In this document: piece by piece, positions 17,531 through 25,974 of the stretch
Layout of the letters: the number at the start of each line of letters is the position of its first letter
Position numbering within the stretch: the first letter of the stretch is position 1
Origin: an uncultured Planctomycetota bacterium
GTDB taxonomy: Bacteria; Planctomycetota; Phycisphaerae; UBA1845; UTPLA1
Reading direction: 5' to 3'
Assembly (NCBI GenBank): GCA_900696465.1
Contig: CAADGE010000027.1
Location: 1 to 64,000 of the forward strand
Length of the DNA stretch: 64,000 nt
The notes under the pieces: generated by a model
Databases searched by the model: none
The model's input: only the letters and a program-made list of their open reading frames with translations
What the model was told of the DNA's origin: nothing
Made by a program: the position numbers and the translations under genes

Positions 17531-19057
17531 TTGAAACCCCACACTGTCCACATCGATCGTAAGCCCATCACCTTCGAACAGCTCGACGCGCTGTATGCCA
17601 GGCCCCTCGCGGTCACCCTCGATGACTCGGTCCGGCAGTTGATCCGTGAGAGCCGGGCAAAAGTCCAGGCCCTTCTCGACAGCGGACGAGTCATCTACGG
17701 CGTCAACACCGGCTTCGGCAAGCTCTGCAACAAACGCATCGGCCCGGATGCCCTCGGACAGCTTCAGAACAACCTGATCGTCTCCCACGCCGTAGGCACC
17801 GGTCCGCCGATCCCACCGGAGCTGGTGCGGCTGATGATGCTTTTCAAAATCAAGTCGCTCGCCGCCGGGGCCAGTGGCGTGCAGCCCGAATGTGTGGACT
17901 GTCTGACCGCTTTGCTCAATGCCGACCTGTTGCCCGTCGTGCCGACGCGCGGCTCGCTCGGCGCCAGCGGCGACCTGGCGCCCTTGGCGCACATGGTCCT
18001 GCCGATGATCGGACGCGGCGAAGTCTGGTGCGACGGCGCAGCCCGCCCCGCGACCGAGGCAATGAAGAAGAAAAAGATCGCGGCCGTTGCCCTCGGTCCC
18101 AAGGACGGCCTGGCCCTGATCAACGGCACGCAGATGATGCTCGCCTACTCTGCGGCGATCTGTGTGCGGGCCCGGCGACTGGCAAAGCATGCGGACCTGA
18201 TCGTCTCCATGTCGCTGGAGGCCCTTCAGGGGAGTATCCGGCCGTTTGGTGCCGATCTTCTGGCACTCCGTCCGCACGCCGGGGCGATGGAGGTCGGCGA
18301 AAACATCCGCCGGCTGATGGCCGACAGCGAAATCCTCCTCTCCCACGCCAACTGCGACAAAGTGCAGGACCCCTACAGTCTGCGGTGCGTCCCGCAGGTG
18401 CATGGCGCCTGCCGCGATGCCCTCCGCCATGCCACGCAGACCATGCTCACCGAGGTCAACTCGGTCACCGACAATCCCATCCTGCTGGGCGACGACGCCG
18501 TCAGCGGAGGACTCTTCCACGGCGAACCGCTGGCGCTGACCCTTGACTACCTCGCCATGGCCCTGACCGAATGGGCGAGCATCTCCGAACGCAGAACCTA
18601 TCTCCTGCTCTCCGGTCATGACGGCCTGCCAACCCTGCTGATGCGCGACACCGGCCTGAACAGCGGCTTCATGATGCCGCAGTACACCGCCGCGGCCCTG
18701 GTGAATGAGTGCAAGGTGCTCTCGATGCCCGCGAGTGTCGATTCGATTCCCTCGTCGCTTGGTCAGGAAGATCACGTCAGCATGGGGGCGACCAGCGCGC
18801 TGAAGTGCCTGCAAATCCTGGAAAACGCCGAGACCGTACTGGCGATCGAGATGATGTGCGCCGCCCAGGCCCTCGATTATCGCCTGCCAGTCAAACCCGG
18901 CATCGGCCCGCGCACGGCTCTGGAGGCGCTTCGTAAGTCCATCCCACATGCCGAGGAGGATCGCCTTTTCGGCGAGGACATCGCCCGGGCTCTCGCCGTG
19001 TTGCGGAGCCAGGACGTACTCCGTGCCGCGGAGCACGCGACCGGTTCGCTCCACTGA
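17531..19057 (+). CDS. hutH: histidine ammonia-lyase
   Basis: A 508-residue member of the aromatic amino-acid lyase family that converts histidine to urocanate. The MIO prosthetic group forms from Ala145-Ser146-Gly147 in the intact GSLGASGDLAPL motif. Other family segments are YGVNTGFGKL, QNNLIVSHAVGTG, LINGTQMM and SVTDNPIL. The proposed start is a TTG at 17531 (LKPHTVHID) with GGAG about 12 bases upstream. In-frame ATGs at 17465 and 17477 give an unusual extension and overlap a likely promoter. No hutU, hutI or other histidine-degradation gene is adjacent, so it may serve an isolated deamination or a different aromatic amino acid; specificity is not proven here. Confidence 0.86.
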   Translation: MKPHTVHIDRKPITFEQLDALYARPLAVTLDDSVRQLIRESRAKVQALLDSGRVIYGVNTGFGKLCNKRIGPDALGQLQNNLIVSHAVGTGPPIPPELVRLMMLFKIKSLAAGASGVQPECVDCLTALLNADLLPVVPTRGSLGASGDLAPLAHMVLPMIGRGEVWCDGAARPATEAMKKKKIAAVALGPKDGLALINGTQMMLAYSAAICVRARRLAKHADLIVSMSLEALQGSIRPFGADLLALRPHAGAMEVGENIRRLMADSEILLSHANCDKVQDPYSLRCVPQVHGACRDALRHATQTMLTEVNSVTDNPILLGDDAVSGGLFHGEPLALTLDYLAMALTEWASISERRTYLLLSGHDGLPTLLMRDTGLNSGFMMPQYTAAALVNECKVLSMPASVDSIPSSLGQEDHVSMGATSALKCLQILENAETVLAIEMMCAAQALDYRLPVKPGIGPRTALEALRKSIPHAEEDRLFGEDIARALAVLRSQDVLRAAEHATGSLH

Positions 19058-19189
19058 CACGACTCTCTGTGTACCGTGCCGCGTCACCGGCTCCTGAGGC
19101 CGCATTTTTCAGGACGGCACAAAACACAGGGATATAATCAAAAGCACCGCCGGATCGCGTCCGATCTTGCTGAAGAAGGAGACGCCGCC

Positions 19190-19513
19190 ATGATCCGTCT
19201 CGCCTTCCGCGTCATCATTGCCTGTCTGATTCTCACGGCCCTCGTCGGCTGCGGTGCATTCCAATTCACTCTGCCCGAAGGTTCGAGCTTCGCACAGGCC
19301 CCGGGTCCGCCGTTGCCACCCAACAGCAGCGACATCTCCGGCGGCTTCCCGATTTCGGCAGCAGCGCCGGGCTTTCCGACCTTTTTCCCCGGTATCTTCC
19401 CCGGCGGCTTTGGCGGCGGCGGCACAACCACCGGCGCTGATACAAACAACCCGACGACCGGCAGCAACACCAATCCGAATACCACCGGCACCGGCCAGAC
19501 GACATCGCAGTGA
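19190..19513 (+). CDS. small secreted lipoprotein, Gly/Thr/Pro/Asn-rich
   Basis: 107 residues with a lipoprotein signal peptide (positively charged start, hydrophobic core, lipobox ALVGC with Cys at about 20). The remainder is low complexity: proline/glycine-rich (PGPPLPPNSSD, FFPGIFPGGFGGGG), then a Thr/Asn/Gly tail. There is no recognised domain; such tails are typical of flexible surface lipoproteins. AAGGAG at 19176-19181 lies eight bases before the ATG and supports this start over upstream in-frame codons. It follows hutH by 132 bases and may have its own promoter. Confidence 0.65.
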   Translation: MIRLAFRVIIACLILTALVGCGAFQFTLPEGSSFAQAPGPPLPPNSSDISGGFPISAAAPGFPTFFPGIFPGGFGGGGTTTGADTNNPTTGSNTNPNTTGTGQTTSQ

Positions 19514-19534
19514 CTCGCTGCGAGCGAGTCTCTT
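19512..19534 (+). terminator. possible terminator hairpin after the small lipoprotein gene
   Basis: An 8-bp perfect stem (GACTCGCT/AGCGAGTC) with a GCG loop begins at the stop codon and is followed by TCTT. The U-tract is short, so termination is only plausible. Confidence 0.4.
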
Positions 19535-19680
19535 CAGATCGCAGCAGGATACACCGTCGCAGCGGCCGGCGTCCTCGCCGGCCGAGGAGGCATGGAAACG
19601 CCACGTCGTCGCGCGCCTTGAGACGAATCTGAAAAATTACATTTTCAATGTGTACCACGGCGGACGGGGCAGGTTGCCCC

Positions 19681-20490
19681 TCAGGCCGATGCGCCGCTGT
19701 AATGTCGCAGGCCGAAGCGCCAGAAGCGATTGGAGACGATGAACATCGCCACGGCCATCAGGATCGCCCAGATCGGCGCGTTCGGTGTGAGCATGCTCTC
19801 CTGACCAATCAGCGCCGCTGCGGGAACCGTGGTGATAAATGCCAGCGGGATGAGGTAGGTCAGCGTCCATCGCACGCCCGGCGGGTAGATGACGATCGGG
19901 AATCGTCCGGCCTCGAAGACATTCCAGAAGACCATCTCGATGTTCTGCACGCGGATGAACCAGAAGCAGAGCGTGCCGAGAATCAGCCACACGCCGTAGA
20001 CAATGACAAAGCCGGCTGCAAGCAGGACAGCAAAGAGAATGGCTTCGTCCAGCGGTAGCTGGCCGGTGAGCTTGTAACAGCCGAATGCCGCGACGCACAG
20101 ACCGAGGATCATGTCCACGACACGATATACGACGATCTCGCGGATACTGATGAGGAATTGTGTGTTGACCGGTCGCATCAGGGCGAAATCAAGCGATCCC
20201 TCGCGGATGTCCTCGAGCAGCTTGCGCATGTTCGGCACGATGGCGATACGGATGCCGCCGGCGACCATGCGATAGACACCGACGAGGACCAGCATGTGCT
20301 GCCATTGCCAGCCGCGGACATTCTGTGTGCCGGTGAAGATGATCCAGACGACCATCAGTTCGCTGATCAGGTGCATGATCGAAACGACGATCCGCATGTA
20401 CATGTCGAATCGGTAGGCGGCCAGGTTCTGGATGTTGACCTTGAAATAAAGCCAGATGAGTTTGAGAGGCCGCAGGGACATCAGGGTCAT
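19681..20490 (-). CDS. ABC-2 type transporter permease (second permease)
   Basis: 269 residues with six hydrophobic segments and the profile of the ABC2_membrane_6 (DUF990) permease family: a short cytoplasmic start, LWLYF-type first helix, GGIRIAIVPNMRKLLEDIREGSLDFALMRPV loop, and WNVFEAGRFPIVIYPPGVRW before the last helices. It should pair with the permease encoded just upstream (gap of seven bases) and with the ATPase at 21315-22358 as an exporter. The substrate cannot be told from sequence. It is the last gene of the three. Confidence 0.8.
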   Translation of the reverse strand: MTLMSLRPLKLIWLYFKVNIQNLAAYRFDMYMRIVVSIMHLISELMVVWIIFTGTQNVRGWQWQHMLVLVGVYRMVAGGIRIAIVPNMRKLLEDIREGSLDFALMRPVNTQFLISIREIVVYRVVDMILGLCVAAFGCYKLTGQLPLDEAILFAVLLAAGFVIVYGVWLILGTLCFWFIRVQNIEMVFWNVFEAGRFPIVIYPPGVRWTLTYLIPLAFITTVPAAALIGQESMLTPNAPIWAILMAVAMFIVSNRFWRFGLRHYSGASA

Positions 20491-20497
20491 TCTTCCT

Positions 20498-21307
20498 TTA
20501 CCCGCTTACCGCCGTGTACCGCTTCACCGCCGCGGACCAGCCGATGCGGAACAGGATGATCGCGGCCGCCAGCCACGCGAATTGGATGCCGATCCCCGAC
20601 AGGGCCGCTTCGAGCGACGCGATCCGCCCCATGAGCAGTTCGGCCGGAAAGGCGAACATCCACCGAAACGGCAGCACCCAGGCGATGTCGTAAAGAATCG
20701 GTGGCATCGTCGCCAGCGGCGCAAAGCGCCCGCCGAAGATCATGGCGATACCGAAATAGGTCTCGCCGACGGCATCGAGCTTCGGCGACCAGAAGGCCAC
20801 CAGCGCCACGACATAGCCGAGCAGGTAGTTCAGCGCCCCGGCCATCATGACTGCCACGATGCCCAGCAGTACTTGCCAGGGCACCGCCTCGAAGGCCGGC
20901 CGGACGAAAAAGAAGAAGACGGCCCAGGCCGGCGCGACGAACGCGAGCGTCACGATTTTGTAGGCCAGGTTCTGGGCGAGGGAGTCCCAGATCGGCAGGA
21001 TGGGCCGCAGCAGCTTGGGCGAAAGTGCGCCGCTGCGGATGAAATAGCCCAGTTCGTAGGCATCCCACGCCGTCGTGAAATGCCCGATGATCATGATGCA
21101 AAGGTAATACGCCGCGAACTGCCCGCGATCAAAGCCCGCGAGCGTCTGATCGACGTTGCTCTCGGCCGCGGCGCTCCACATGAGATACAGCACCGTCGGG
21201 TTGATCAGCCCCCAGACCGCCCAGAGGAAAATCTCGCCGCGATACTGCACCATCACGCCGATGGCGGCACGCAGGAACGCCAGGAAAGAGCGAGCAATGA
21301 CGCGCAT
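20498..21307 (-). CDS. ABC-2 type transporter permease (first permease)
   Basis: 269 residues, six membrane segments, of the same ABC2_membrane_6 family as its downstream neighbour and of identical length. It includes the loop YELGYFIRSGALSPKLLRPI, which corresponds to the EDIREGSLDFALMRPV loop of the second permease. The ATG at 21307 (MRVIARSFLAF) is used; an in-frame extension to 21421 overlaps the ATPase gene and is not family-like. Spacing of seven bases to both neighbours indicates one transcript and a heterodimeric exporter. Confidence 0.8.
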   Translation of the reverse strand: MRVIARSFLAFLRAAIGVMVQYRGEIFLWAVWGLINPTVLYLMWSAAAESNVDQTLAGFDRGQFAAYYLCIMIIGHFTTAWDAYELGYFIRSGALSPKLLRPILPIWDSLAQNLAYKIVTLAFVAPAWAVFFFFVRPAFEAVPWQVLLGIVAVMMAGALNYLLGYVVALVAFWSPKLDAVGETYFGIAMIFGGRFAPLATMPPILYDIAWVLPFRWMFAFPAELLMGRIASLEAALSGIGIQFAWLAAAIILFRIGWSAAVKRYTAVSG

Positions 21308-21314
21308 AGGATTC

Positions 21315-22358
21315 TTACGGGAACTCCTTACCCGCCTTGCCGGAAGCGGCTGTGGCTTCCCCTCCCGGGTTCTCATCGCTTGAACGCCGCTGACCGAAGG
21401 CCCGTGCGATGACGTCTTCAATCGGCGGATCTTCGATGGTCAGGTCAAGCACCGGCAGCTCGCGCAGCAGGCGATCGGTGATGGTCGGCGTTGCCCGTTT
21501 CGGTACCTGCAGCAGGACCTTGCGCGCCTCGCGCAGCAGGACATCACCCAGGGAGGAAAAGTCGTATCCGTCGATCTCGCGGTCGAGGTCGATCTTGATG
21601 ACCTTGAAGGGGGCCAGCCGTGCGGAGAGTTCATCCAGACGCCCGTCGAAGAGAATCTTGCCGTGGTCGATGACGATGATCCGCTTGCACAGAGCGGTGA
21701 CGTCGGCCATGTAATGGCTCGTGAGGATGATCGTCGCCCCGTAGCGCTTGTTGTAATCGGCGACGAACGCGCGGATGCGCGCCTGCATGGTGATGTCCAC
21801 GCCGATCGTCGGCTCATCGAGAAAGAGCACCTCGGGCCGGTGCAGCAGCGAGACACAGATTTCGCATTTCATGCGCTCGCCGAGCGAGAGCGTGCGCACC
21901 TGCTTCTTGAGCACGTCGCGGATGTCGAGCAGGTCGATCAGTTCCTCGACCGTCTCCTGGTATTGTCGCTTGGGAAGGTCATACACCGCGGCATGAACGA
22001 GGAATGAATCCAGTGCCGGCAGGTCCCACGCCAGTTGGCTGCGCTGACCCATGAGCATGCTGATTCGTCGCAGATAGGCGGGCTCGCGCCGCCAGGGCAC
22101 ATGGCCCATGACCGTGCAGGCGCCTTCAGTGGGGTGCAGCAGGCCCGAGAGCATCTTGAGTGTGGTCGTTTTGCCGGCGCCATTGGGTCCGAGGAAGCCG
22201 ACGATCTCTCCACGTTCGACGGAAAAAGTGACATGATCAACGGCGTGAACCTGCCGGTATCGCCGCCGAAAGATGCTTCGCACACTGGCCCGGAATCCAC
22301 CTTCGCGCTCCGGCACGCGAAAGGTCTTGCAGAGGTTATCCACTTGTATCTGGGTCAT
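21315..22358 (-). CDS. ABC-2 exporter ATPase
   Basis: A 347-residue ABC ATPase: Walker A GPNGAGKTT near 57-65, signature LSLGERMKCEI, Walker B VLFLDEPTIGVD and switch region LTSHYMADV. The N-terminal insertion (REGGFRASVRSIFRRRYRQVHAVD) and a C-terminal extension of about 100 residues are like those of YadG/CcmA-type ATPases that work with DUF990 permeases. It heads the three-gene exporter operon. The ATG at 22358 (MTQIQVDNL) is used; the frame is open further upstream but antisense-like and without homology. Confidence 0.87.
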   Translation of the reverse strand: MTQIQVDNLCKTFRVPEREGGFRASVRSIFRRRYRQVHAVDHVTFSVERGEIVGFLGPNGAGKTTTLKMLSGLLHPTEGACTVMGHVPWRREPAYLRRISMLMGQRSQLAWDLPALDSFLVHAAVYDLPKRQYQETVEELIDLLDIRDVLKKQVRTLSLGERMKCEICVSLLHRPEVLFLDEPTIGVDITMQARIRAFVADYNKRYGATIILTSHYMADVTALCKRIIVIDHGKILFDGRLDELSARLAPFKVIKIDLDREIDGYDFSSLGDVLLREARKVLLQVPKRATPTITDRLLRELPVLDLTIEDPPIEDVIARAFGQRRSSDENPGGEATAASGKAGKEFP

Positions 22359-22485
22359 GAATGCAGGCCGCTCGCGCGGCGGTGATCTCCCAAGTCGGCA
22401 AAGTTGAGGATGGTAAAGGATATCGACGCATCGCGCAAGGAGCGATGCGTGAGCAGGACAGTGGTCATCAGCGCCAGCCGCGCGG

Positions 22486-23193
22486 CTACTTGCCGCCTGA
22501 GGTGGCCATGGCTTTGCTGAGTTTCTCGCGGTACTCGCGATAATCCCGGCGGATTTCCAGTCGCGGATTGAGCCGGATGGCCTGGTTGAGCTTCTCGTTG
22601 GCCTCGGTCCAGCGCCGGGCCTCGATGGCCTCGCCCGCTTCCTTGAGCAGGAGGCGGGAGCGATCCTCGTTGGACATCTTTGTGCTGCTCTCCTCGTGCA
22701 TATAAGAGGTGACGTACTGCACGAGATAGATGCTGCCGATGACGCCGCCGCCAAGCAGAACGGCGATGATGATGTATTTCGCGAGAAACGTTCCGAAGAT
22801 CGCGCCGAAGAGGTCGGCGATCTTGGTGAAGATGGTCGGTTTCTTGGGCAGGGCCTCGGTCGGGCGTTCGACCTTCTTGCCGTCTTTCGTGGCGGCCCCC
22901 TTGCCGGCAAGTTGATCGTAACTTTCGATGAGGTCTTTCTGCTGCTTGCGGTAGGCAGCTTCTTCTTCAGCCGTGAGCTGCTTCTTCTTCTGTGCTTCCT
23001 GAAACTTCAGCAGCGCCGCCTGTTGATCCACCTTCGAACCACTCGAGCCGACGCTCTCCGCGCCGGTCACAGCTCCCGCGCCCGTCGGGATGCGCAGCGC
23101 CGACTTGCAGTCCGGACATCGGACCGCCTTCCCGGCCAGTTCATCCTTGACTTTGAATTTCTTGCCGCATTTGCAGGCGACGGCAATCGGCAT
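22486..23193 (-). CDS. zinc-ribbon, single-pass membrane protein with TPR-like C-terminus
   Basis: 235 residues. It begins with a four-cysteine zinc ribbon (C7-x-C9 and C26-x2-C29 in CKCGKKFKVKDELAGKAVRCPDC), then a charged, coiled-coil-prone region (LLKFQEAQKKKQLTAEEEAAYRK). One membrane helix near 139-160 (YIIIAVLLGGGVIGSIYLVQYV) follows, then a short segment that resembles a TPR-type repeat (AGEAIEARRWTEANEKLNQAIRLNP). The topology suggests a cytoplasmic zinc ribbon and an extracytoplasmic C-terminus. It lies upstream of the ABC exporter with a 127-base gap and may be co-transcribed. Function is unknown. Confidence 0.7.
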   Translation of the reverse strand: MPIAVACKCGKKFKVKDELAGKAVRCPDCKSALRIPTGAGAVTGAESVGSSGSKVDQQAALLKFQEAQKKKQLTAEEEAAYRKQQKDLIESYDQLAGKGAATKDGKKVERPTEALPKKPTIFTKIADLFGAIFGTFLAKYIIIAVLLGGGVIGSIYLVQYVTSYMHEESSTKMSNEDRSRLLLKEAGEAIEARRWTEANEKLNQAIRLNPRLEIRRDYREYREKLSKAMATSGGK

Positions 23194-23375
23194 GAATCGC
23201 GCTCCCTCAAGCACCTTCGGTGAGCGATGTTGGTTTTTCCTCGCTACGATGAATGTCCAATTATTGACCCGTCCCGACGGGCTGACAAGCACCGTTGCAT
23301 GAACATTCCCACGCCGAGCGGTGAATTCGCGGGAGATCCTTGACCCGCCGCATCCTTCTTTTACCATCCTTTGCC

Positions 23376-24011
23376 ATGTGCCGTTGCATTTCAGGACGAT
23401 CATCCGTTGATGCGTCGCAGGCCGCCGCGCACCATGCAGCCGGCGTCGAAACACCCCGATTTGCAATGACGCTTATTGAAATGGTTATCACCGTATCGGT
23501 CGTCGGTTTCGGCCTCTTCCTCCTCGTCGGATGGACCGGCGACATGCGCGAGGACGCCCGGCGCGACTTGGCCGTGAGAATGCTTGCCGAACTGGATCGC
23601 GCACTCGCAAAGTACTATCGCCTGACGGGGCACTACCCGCGCACCAGCGGGCCGAATGCCGCGAACTGGGCAACCGCGGCGCTGCTCGACTATGAAAAAA
23701 CAAGGTCCACGCTGGAGGCGTTCCCGCCGAGTCTCTGGGAAGGACCGGGCTACAAGAATCTGATTGATCCCTGGGGCACACGGTTGCGGTATCACGCCGA
23801 AGACCGGGTCTCGAAGCTGGTCCGGGCCAACGGCGGCCGGCCGGTCTTCGAGTCCGCCGGCCCGGATCGAGACTTCGGTGACAACGATCCGGCACGAATT
23901 GGTGACAATCTTCGAAGCGACGATCCCGGACCGGACCGTTTCCGGCTGCACGATCTCATCCAGAAGCCCCTGACCACGGAGACAGAAGCGAATGTCGCGG
24001 AAGAAGATTGA
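23376..24011 (+). CDS. type II secretion/type IV pilus-like major pseudopilin (GspG-like)
   Basis: About 211 residues. A basic leader of some 30 residues precedes a prepilin-type segment, A|MTLIEMVITVSVVGFGLF, with Glu at +5 and a 20-residue hydrophobic helix. The residue before the cut is Ala, where Gly is usual. The C-terminal half contains YYRLTGHYP, a DPWGT turn and SAGPDRDFGDND followed by GDNLRSDD, like the calcium-binding C-terminal loops of GspG. The start is uncertain; an ATG at 23376 is used and a TTG at 23340 is in frame. Its 3' end overlaps the start of pgk by 20 bases, so translation of the two is probably coupled. No other secretion gene is adjacent. Confidence 0.68.
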   Translation: MCRCISGRSSVDASQAAAHHAAGVETPRFAMTLIEMVITVSVVGFGLFLLVGWTGDMREDARRDLAVRMLAELDRALAKYYRLTGHYPRTSGPNAANWATAALLDYEKTRSTLEAFPPSLWEGPGYKNLIDPWGTRLRYHAEDRVSKLVRANGGRPVFESAGPDRDFGDNDPARIGDNLRSDDPGPDRFRLHDLIQKPLTTETEANVAEED

Positions 24012-25236
24012 CCAGGTGGAGGTGCGCGGTCGGCGCGTGCTGATGCGCGTGGATTTCAACGTTCCGCTTGACGGAGAGCGCATTACCGATGACCGCCGAC
24101 TCGTTCAGGCGCTGCCGTCAATTCGATCGGTGATCGATCGCGGCGGCCGTCTCGTCCTGATGAGTCATCTGGGCAGGCCGGCCGGCAACGGCCCCGAGCC
24201 GGCGTTCTCGCTGCGCCCCGTCGCCGCTCACCTGGGACGACTGCTTGCCCGGCCGGTGGCCTTCGCGGATGACTGCGTCGGTGCTGCGGCTGATACGGCG
24301 GTCGACGCGCTCAAGGATGGCGAACTGCTCCTGCTGGAGAATCTGCGCTTCCATGCCGAGGAAACGCTCATCGACAAGGCAAAGAAGAACCCCGACCGCC
24401 AGCCGACTCCCGAGCAGCGCGAGAAGATCGACCGTTTCGCGGCGGGGCTCGCTCGACATGCCGACCTCTACTGCAACGATGCCTTCGGCACCTGCCATCG
24501 CAAGCATGTCAGCATGTACGATGTGCCTGTGCGGCTTGGTGCGGGCCGTCGCGTCTGTGGCCATCTTGTGGAGAAGGAGCTTCGCTACCTGGGCGAGGCG
24601 CTGGCCCGGCCGGTTCGGCCGTTCGTGGCCGTGCTCGGCGGGGCCAAAGTCAGTGACAAAATCAATGTTATTGAAAACCTTCTTCCGAAGGTGGACCTCA
24701 TTCTCATCGGCGGGGCGATGACTTACACCTTCTTGGCGGCCAAGGGGATGCGCGTCGGGAGCAGTCTCTGCGAACGCGACAAGCTCGACCTGGCACGCGA
24801 TCTGCTCGATAAAGGCGGCGGGAAAATTCGCCTGCCGATCGACAGCGTCTGCGCCGAGAAGCTCGAACCCGGCACGGTCACGAAGACAATCTCCGGCGAG
24901 ATTCCCGACGGTCTGGCCGGCTTCGATATCGGCCCCGGCACGACGCTGGCCTACCGCGATCTGTTGTCGACCGCGAAGACGGTGATCTGGAACGGACCCA
25001 TGGGCGTCTTCGAGACGCCGCCATTCGACAGCGGTACGATGGCCGTCGCTCGTGCCCTGGCCGATGCCACCGATCGCGGAGCGACGACCATCATCGGAGG
25101 TGGTGACTCTTCGGCCGCTGTTGAAGCGGCCGGCTTAGCCGATCGGATGTCTCACATCTCGACCGGCGGCGGCGCGAGTCTGGAGTTTCTGGAGGGAAAG
25201 CCGTTCGCCACGATCGAAATCCTGGACGAGGCATAA
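23992..25236 (+). CDS. pgk: phosphoglycerate kinase
   Basis: 414 residues of the PGK family, which interconverts 1,3-bisphosphoglycerate plus ADP and 3-phosphoglycerate plus ATP. Motifs are RVLMRVDFNVPLD (substrate), LVLMSHLGRP, LLLENLRFH, YCNDAFGTCHRKH, AVLGGAKVSDKI, WNGPMGVFE and the C-terminal nucleotide loop IGGGDSSAAVE. Length and order are normal, so it should be active. It starts within the 3' end of the pseudopilin gene and is followed after 106 bases by a phosphoglycerate-mutase-like gene on the same strand. Confidence 0.95.
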   Translation: MSRKKIDQVEVRGRRVLMRVDFNVPLDGERITDDRRLVQALPSIRSVIDRGGRLVLMSHLGRPAGNGPEPAFSLRPVAAHLGRLLARPVAFADDCVGAAADTAVDALKDGELLLLENLRFHAEETLIDKAKKNPDRQPTPEQREKIDRFAAGLARHADLYCNDAFGTCHRKHVSMYDVPVRLGAGRRVCGHLVEKELRYLGEALARPVRPFVAVLGGAKVSDKINVIENLLPKVDLILIGGAMTYTFLAAKGMRVGSSLCERDKLDLARDLLDKGGGKIRLPIDSVCAEKLEPGTVTKTISGEIPDGLAGFDIGPGTTLAYRDLLSTAKTVIWNGPMGVFETPPFDSGTMAVARALADATDRGATTIIGGGDSSAAVEAAGLADRMSHISTGGGASLEFLEGKPFATIEILDEA

Positions 25237-25342
25237 ACGAAGAAGCACCCATGATTCCCACACGGGGCGAAGATTGCCCGATACCGTCCGCCAATCTCAC
25301 GCAGCCAACTTCACTAGGCGCTGAACCATCCGGACCGCTTAC

Positions 25343-25963
25343 ATGACCCGACTCATCCTCGTTCCAGTAGGACAGACCGACTGGCGTGAGAACGGCCGGC
25401 TGACCGGCGACACCGATCTGCCGCTCAACGAGACCGGGCAGCGGCAGATTCTTGCCGACGCCGACGCGATCGCAGCTCTCAAGCCGTCGCTGCTTCGCAG
25501 CGGACCCGAGCAGGCCGCACGGGAATCGGTGCGGATTCTGGCCGACCGACTCGATCTGAAAGCCAAGCCCGTCAAAGAGCTGCGCGAGATGGACCTGGGC
25601 CACTGGGAGGGACTGACGCTCGACGACTTCCGTGAGCGTTTTCCGCGCGTCTATAAGCAATGGCAAAGCGATCCCACGTCGGTCGAGCCGCCCGAAGGTG
25701 AATCCGTCATGCAGGCGGCCGATCGACTGACCGCCGGTCTCGAAAAACTTCTGGCGGATCATGCGGGCGAGACGGTCGTCGTCGTGCTCGGCCACTTCGC
25801 CTATGCGATCCTGCGGTGTCGATTGCAGGATGCTTCCTTCGAGTCGTTCTGGGAGTACGTCGAGGGAAATGATCGCTGGCGGCAGATTGAGTTGCCCGAG
25901 CCGCTGCCGGAAAAGAAGGCATCCGCGACCGGCCGTCGGAAATCCGGAAAGAAAGCGACGTAG
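25343..25963 (+). CDS. histidine-phosphatase-fold protein lacking the catalytic histidine (pseudo-phosphoglycerate mutase)
   Basis: 206 residues with the overall pattern of cofactor-dependent phosphoglycerate mutase/histidine phosphatases: N-terminal strand, GQTDWRENGRLTGDTDLPLNETG, ELREMDLGHWEGL and VVVLGHFAYAILR with His151. The N-terminal RHG motif is replaced: Pro8-Val9-Gly10 stands where Arg-His-Gly is expected, so the phosphohistidine residue is absent. The usual RAxxTA arginine is also changed (PEQAARES). The downstream Glu/His region is retained. It therefore probably binds ligands or a partner rather than transferring phosphate. The Lys/Arg-rich tail (KKASATGRRKSGKK) may bind nucleic acid or membrane. 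It follows pgk, perhaps in the same transcript, and is convergent with the cobalamin gene. Confidence 0.75.
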   Translation: MTRLILVPVGQTDWRENGRLTGDTDLPLNETGQRQILADADAIAALKPSLLRSGPEQAARESVRILADRLDLKAKPVKELREMDLGHWEGLTLDDFRERFPRVYKQWQSDPTSVEPPEGESVMQAADRLTAGLEKLLADHAGETVVVVLGHFAYAILRCRLQDASFESFWEYVEGNDRWRQIELPEPLPEKKASATGRRKSGKKAT

Positions 25964-25974
25964 CATTCAGCGAG

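Noticed and set aside
17348-19105. Long upstream extension of the HD-GYP frame, opposite hutH
   Set aside because: The extension is antisense to a conserved enzyme and has no domain; homology to GAF/HD-GYP begins after 17347.
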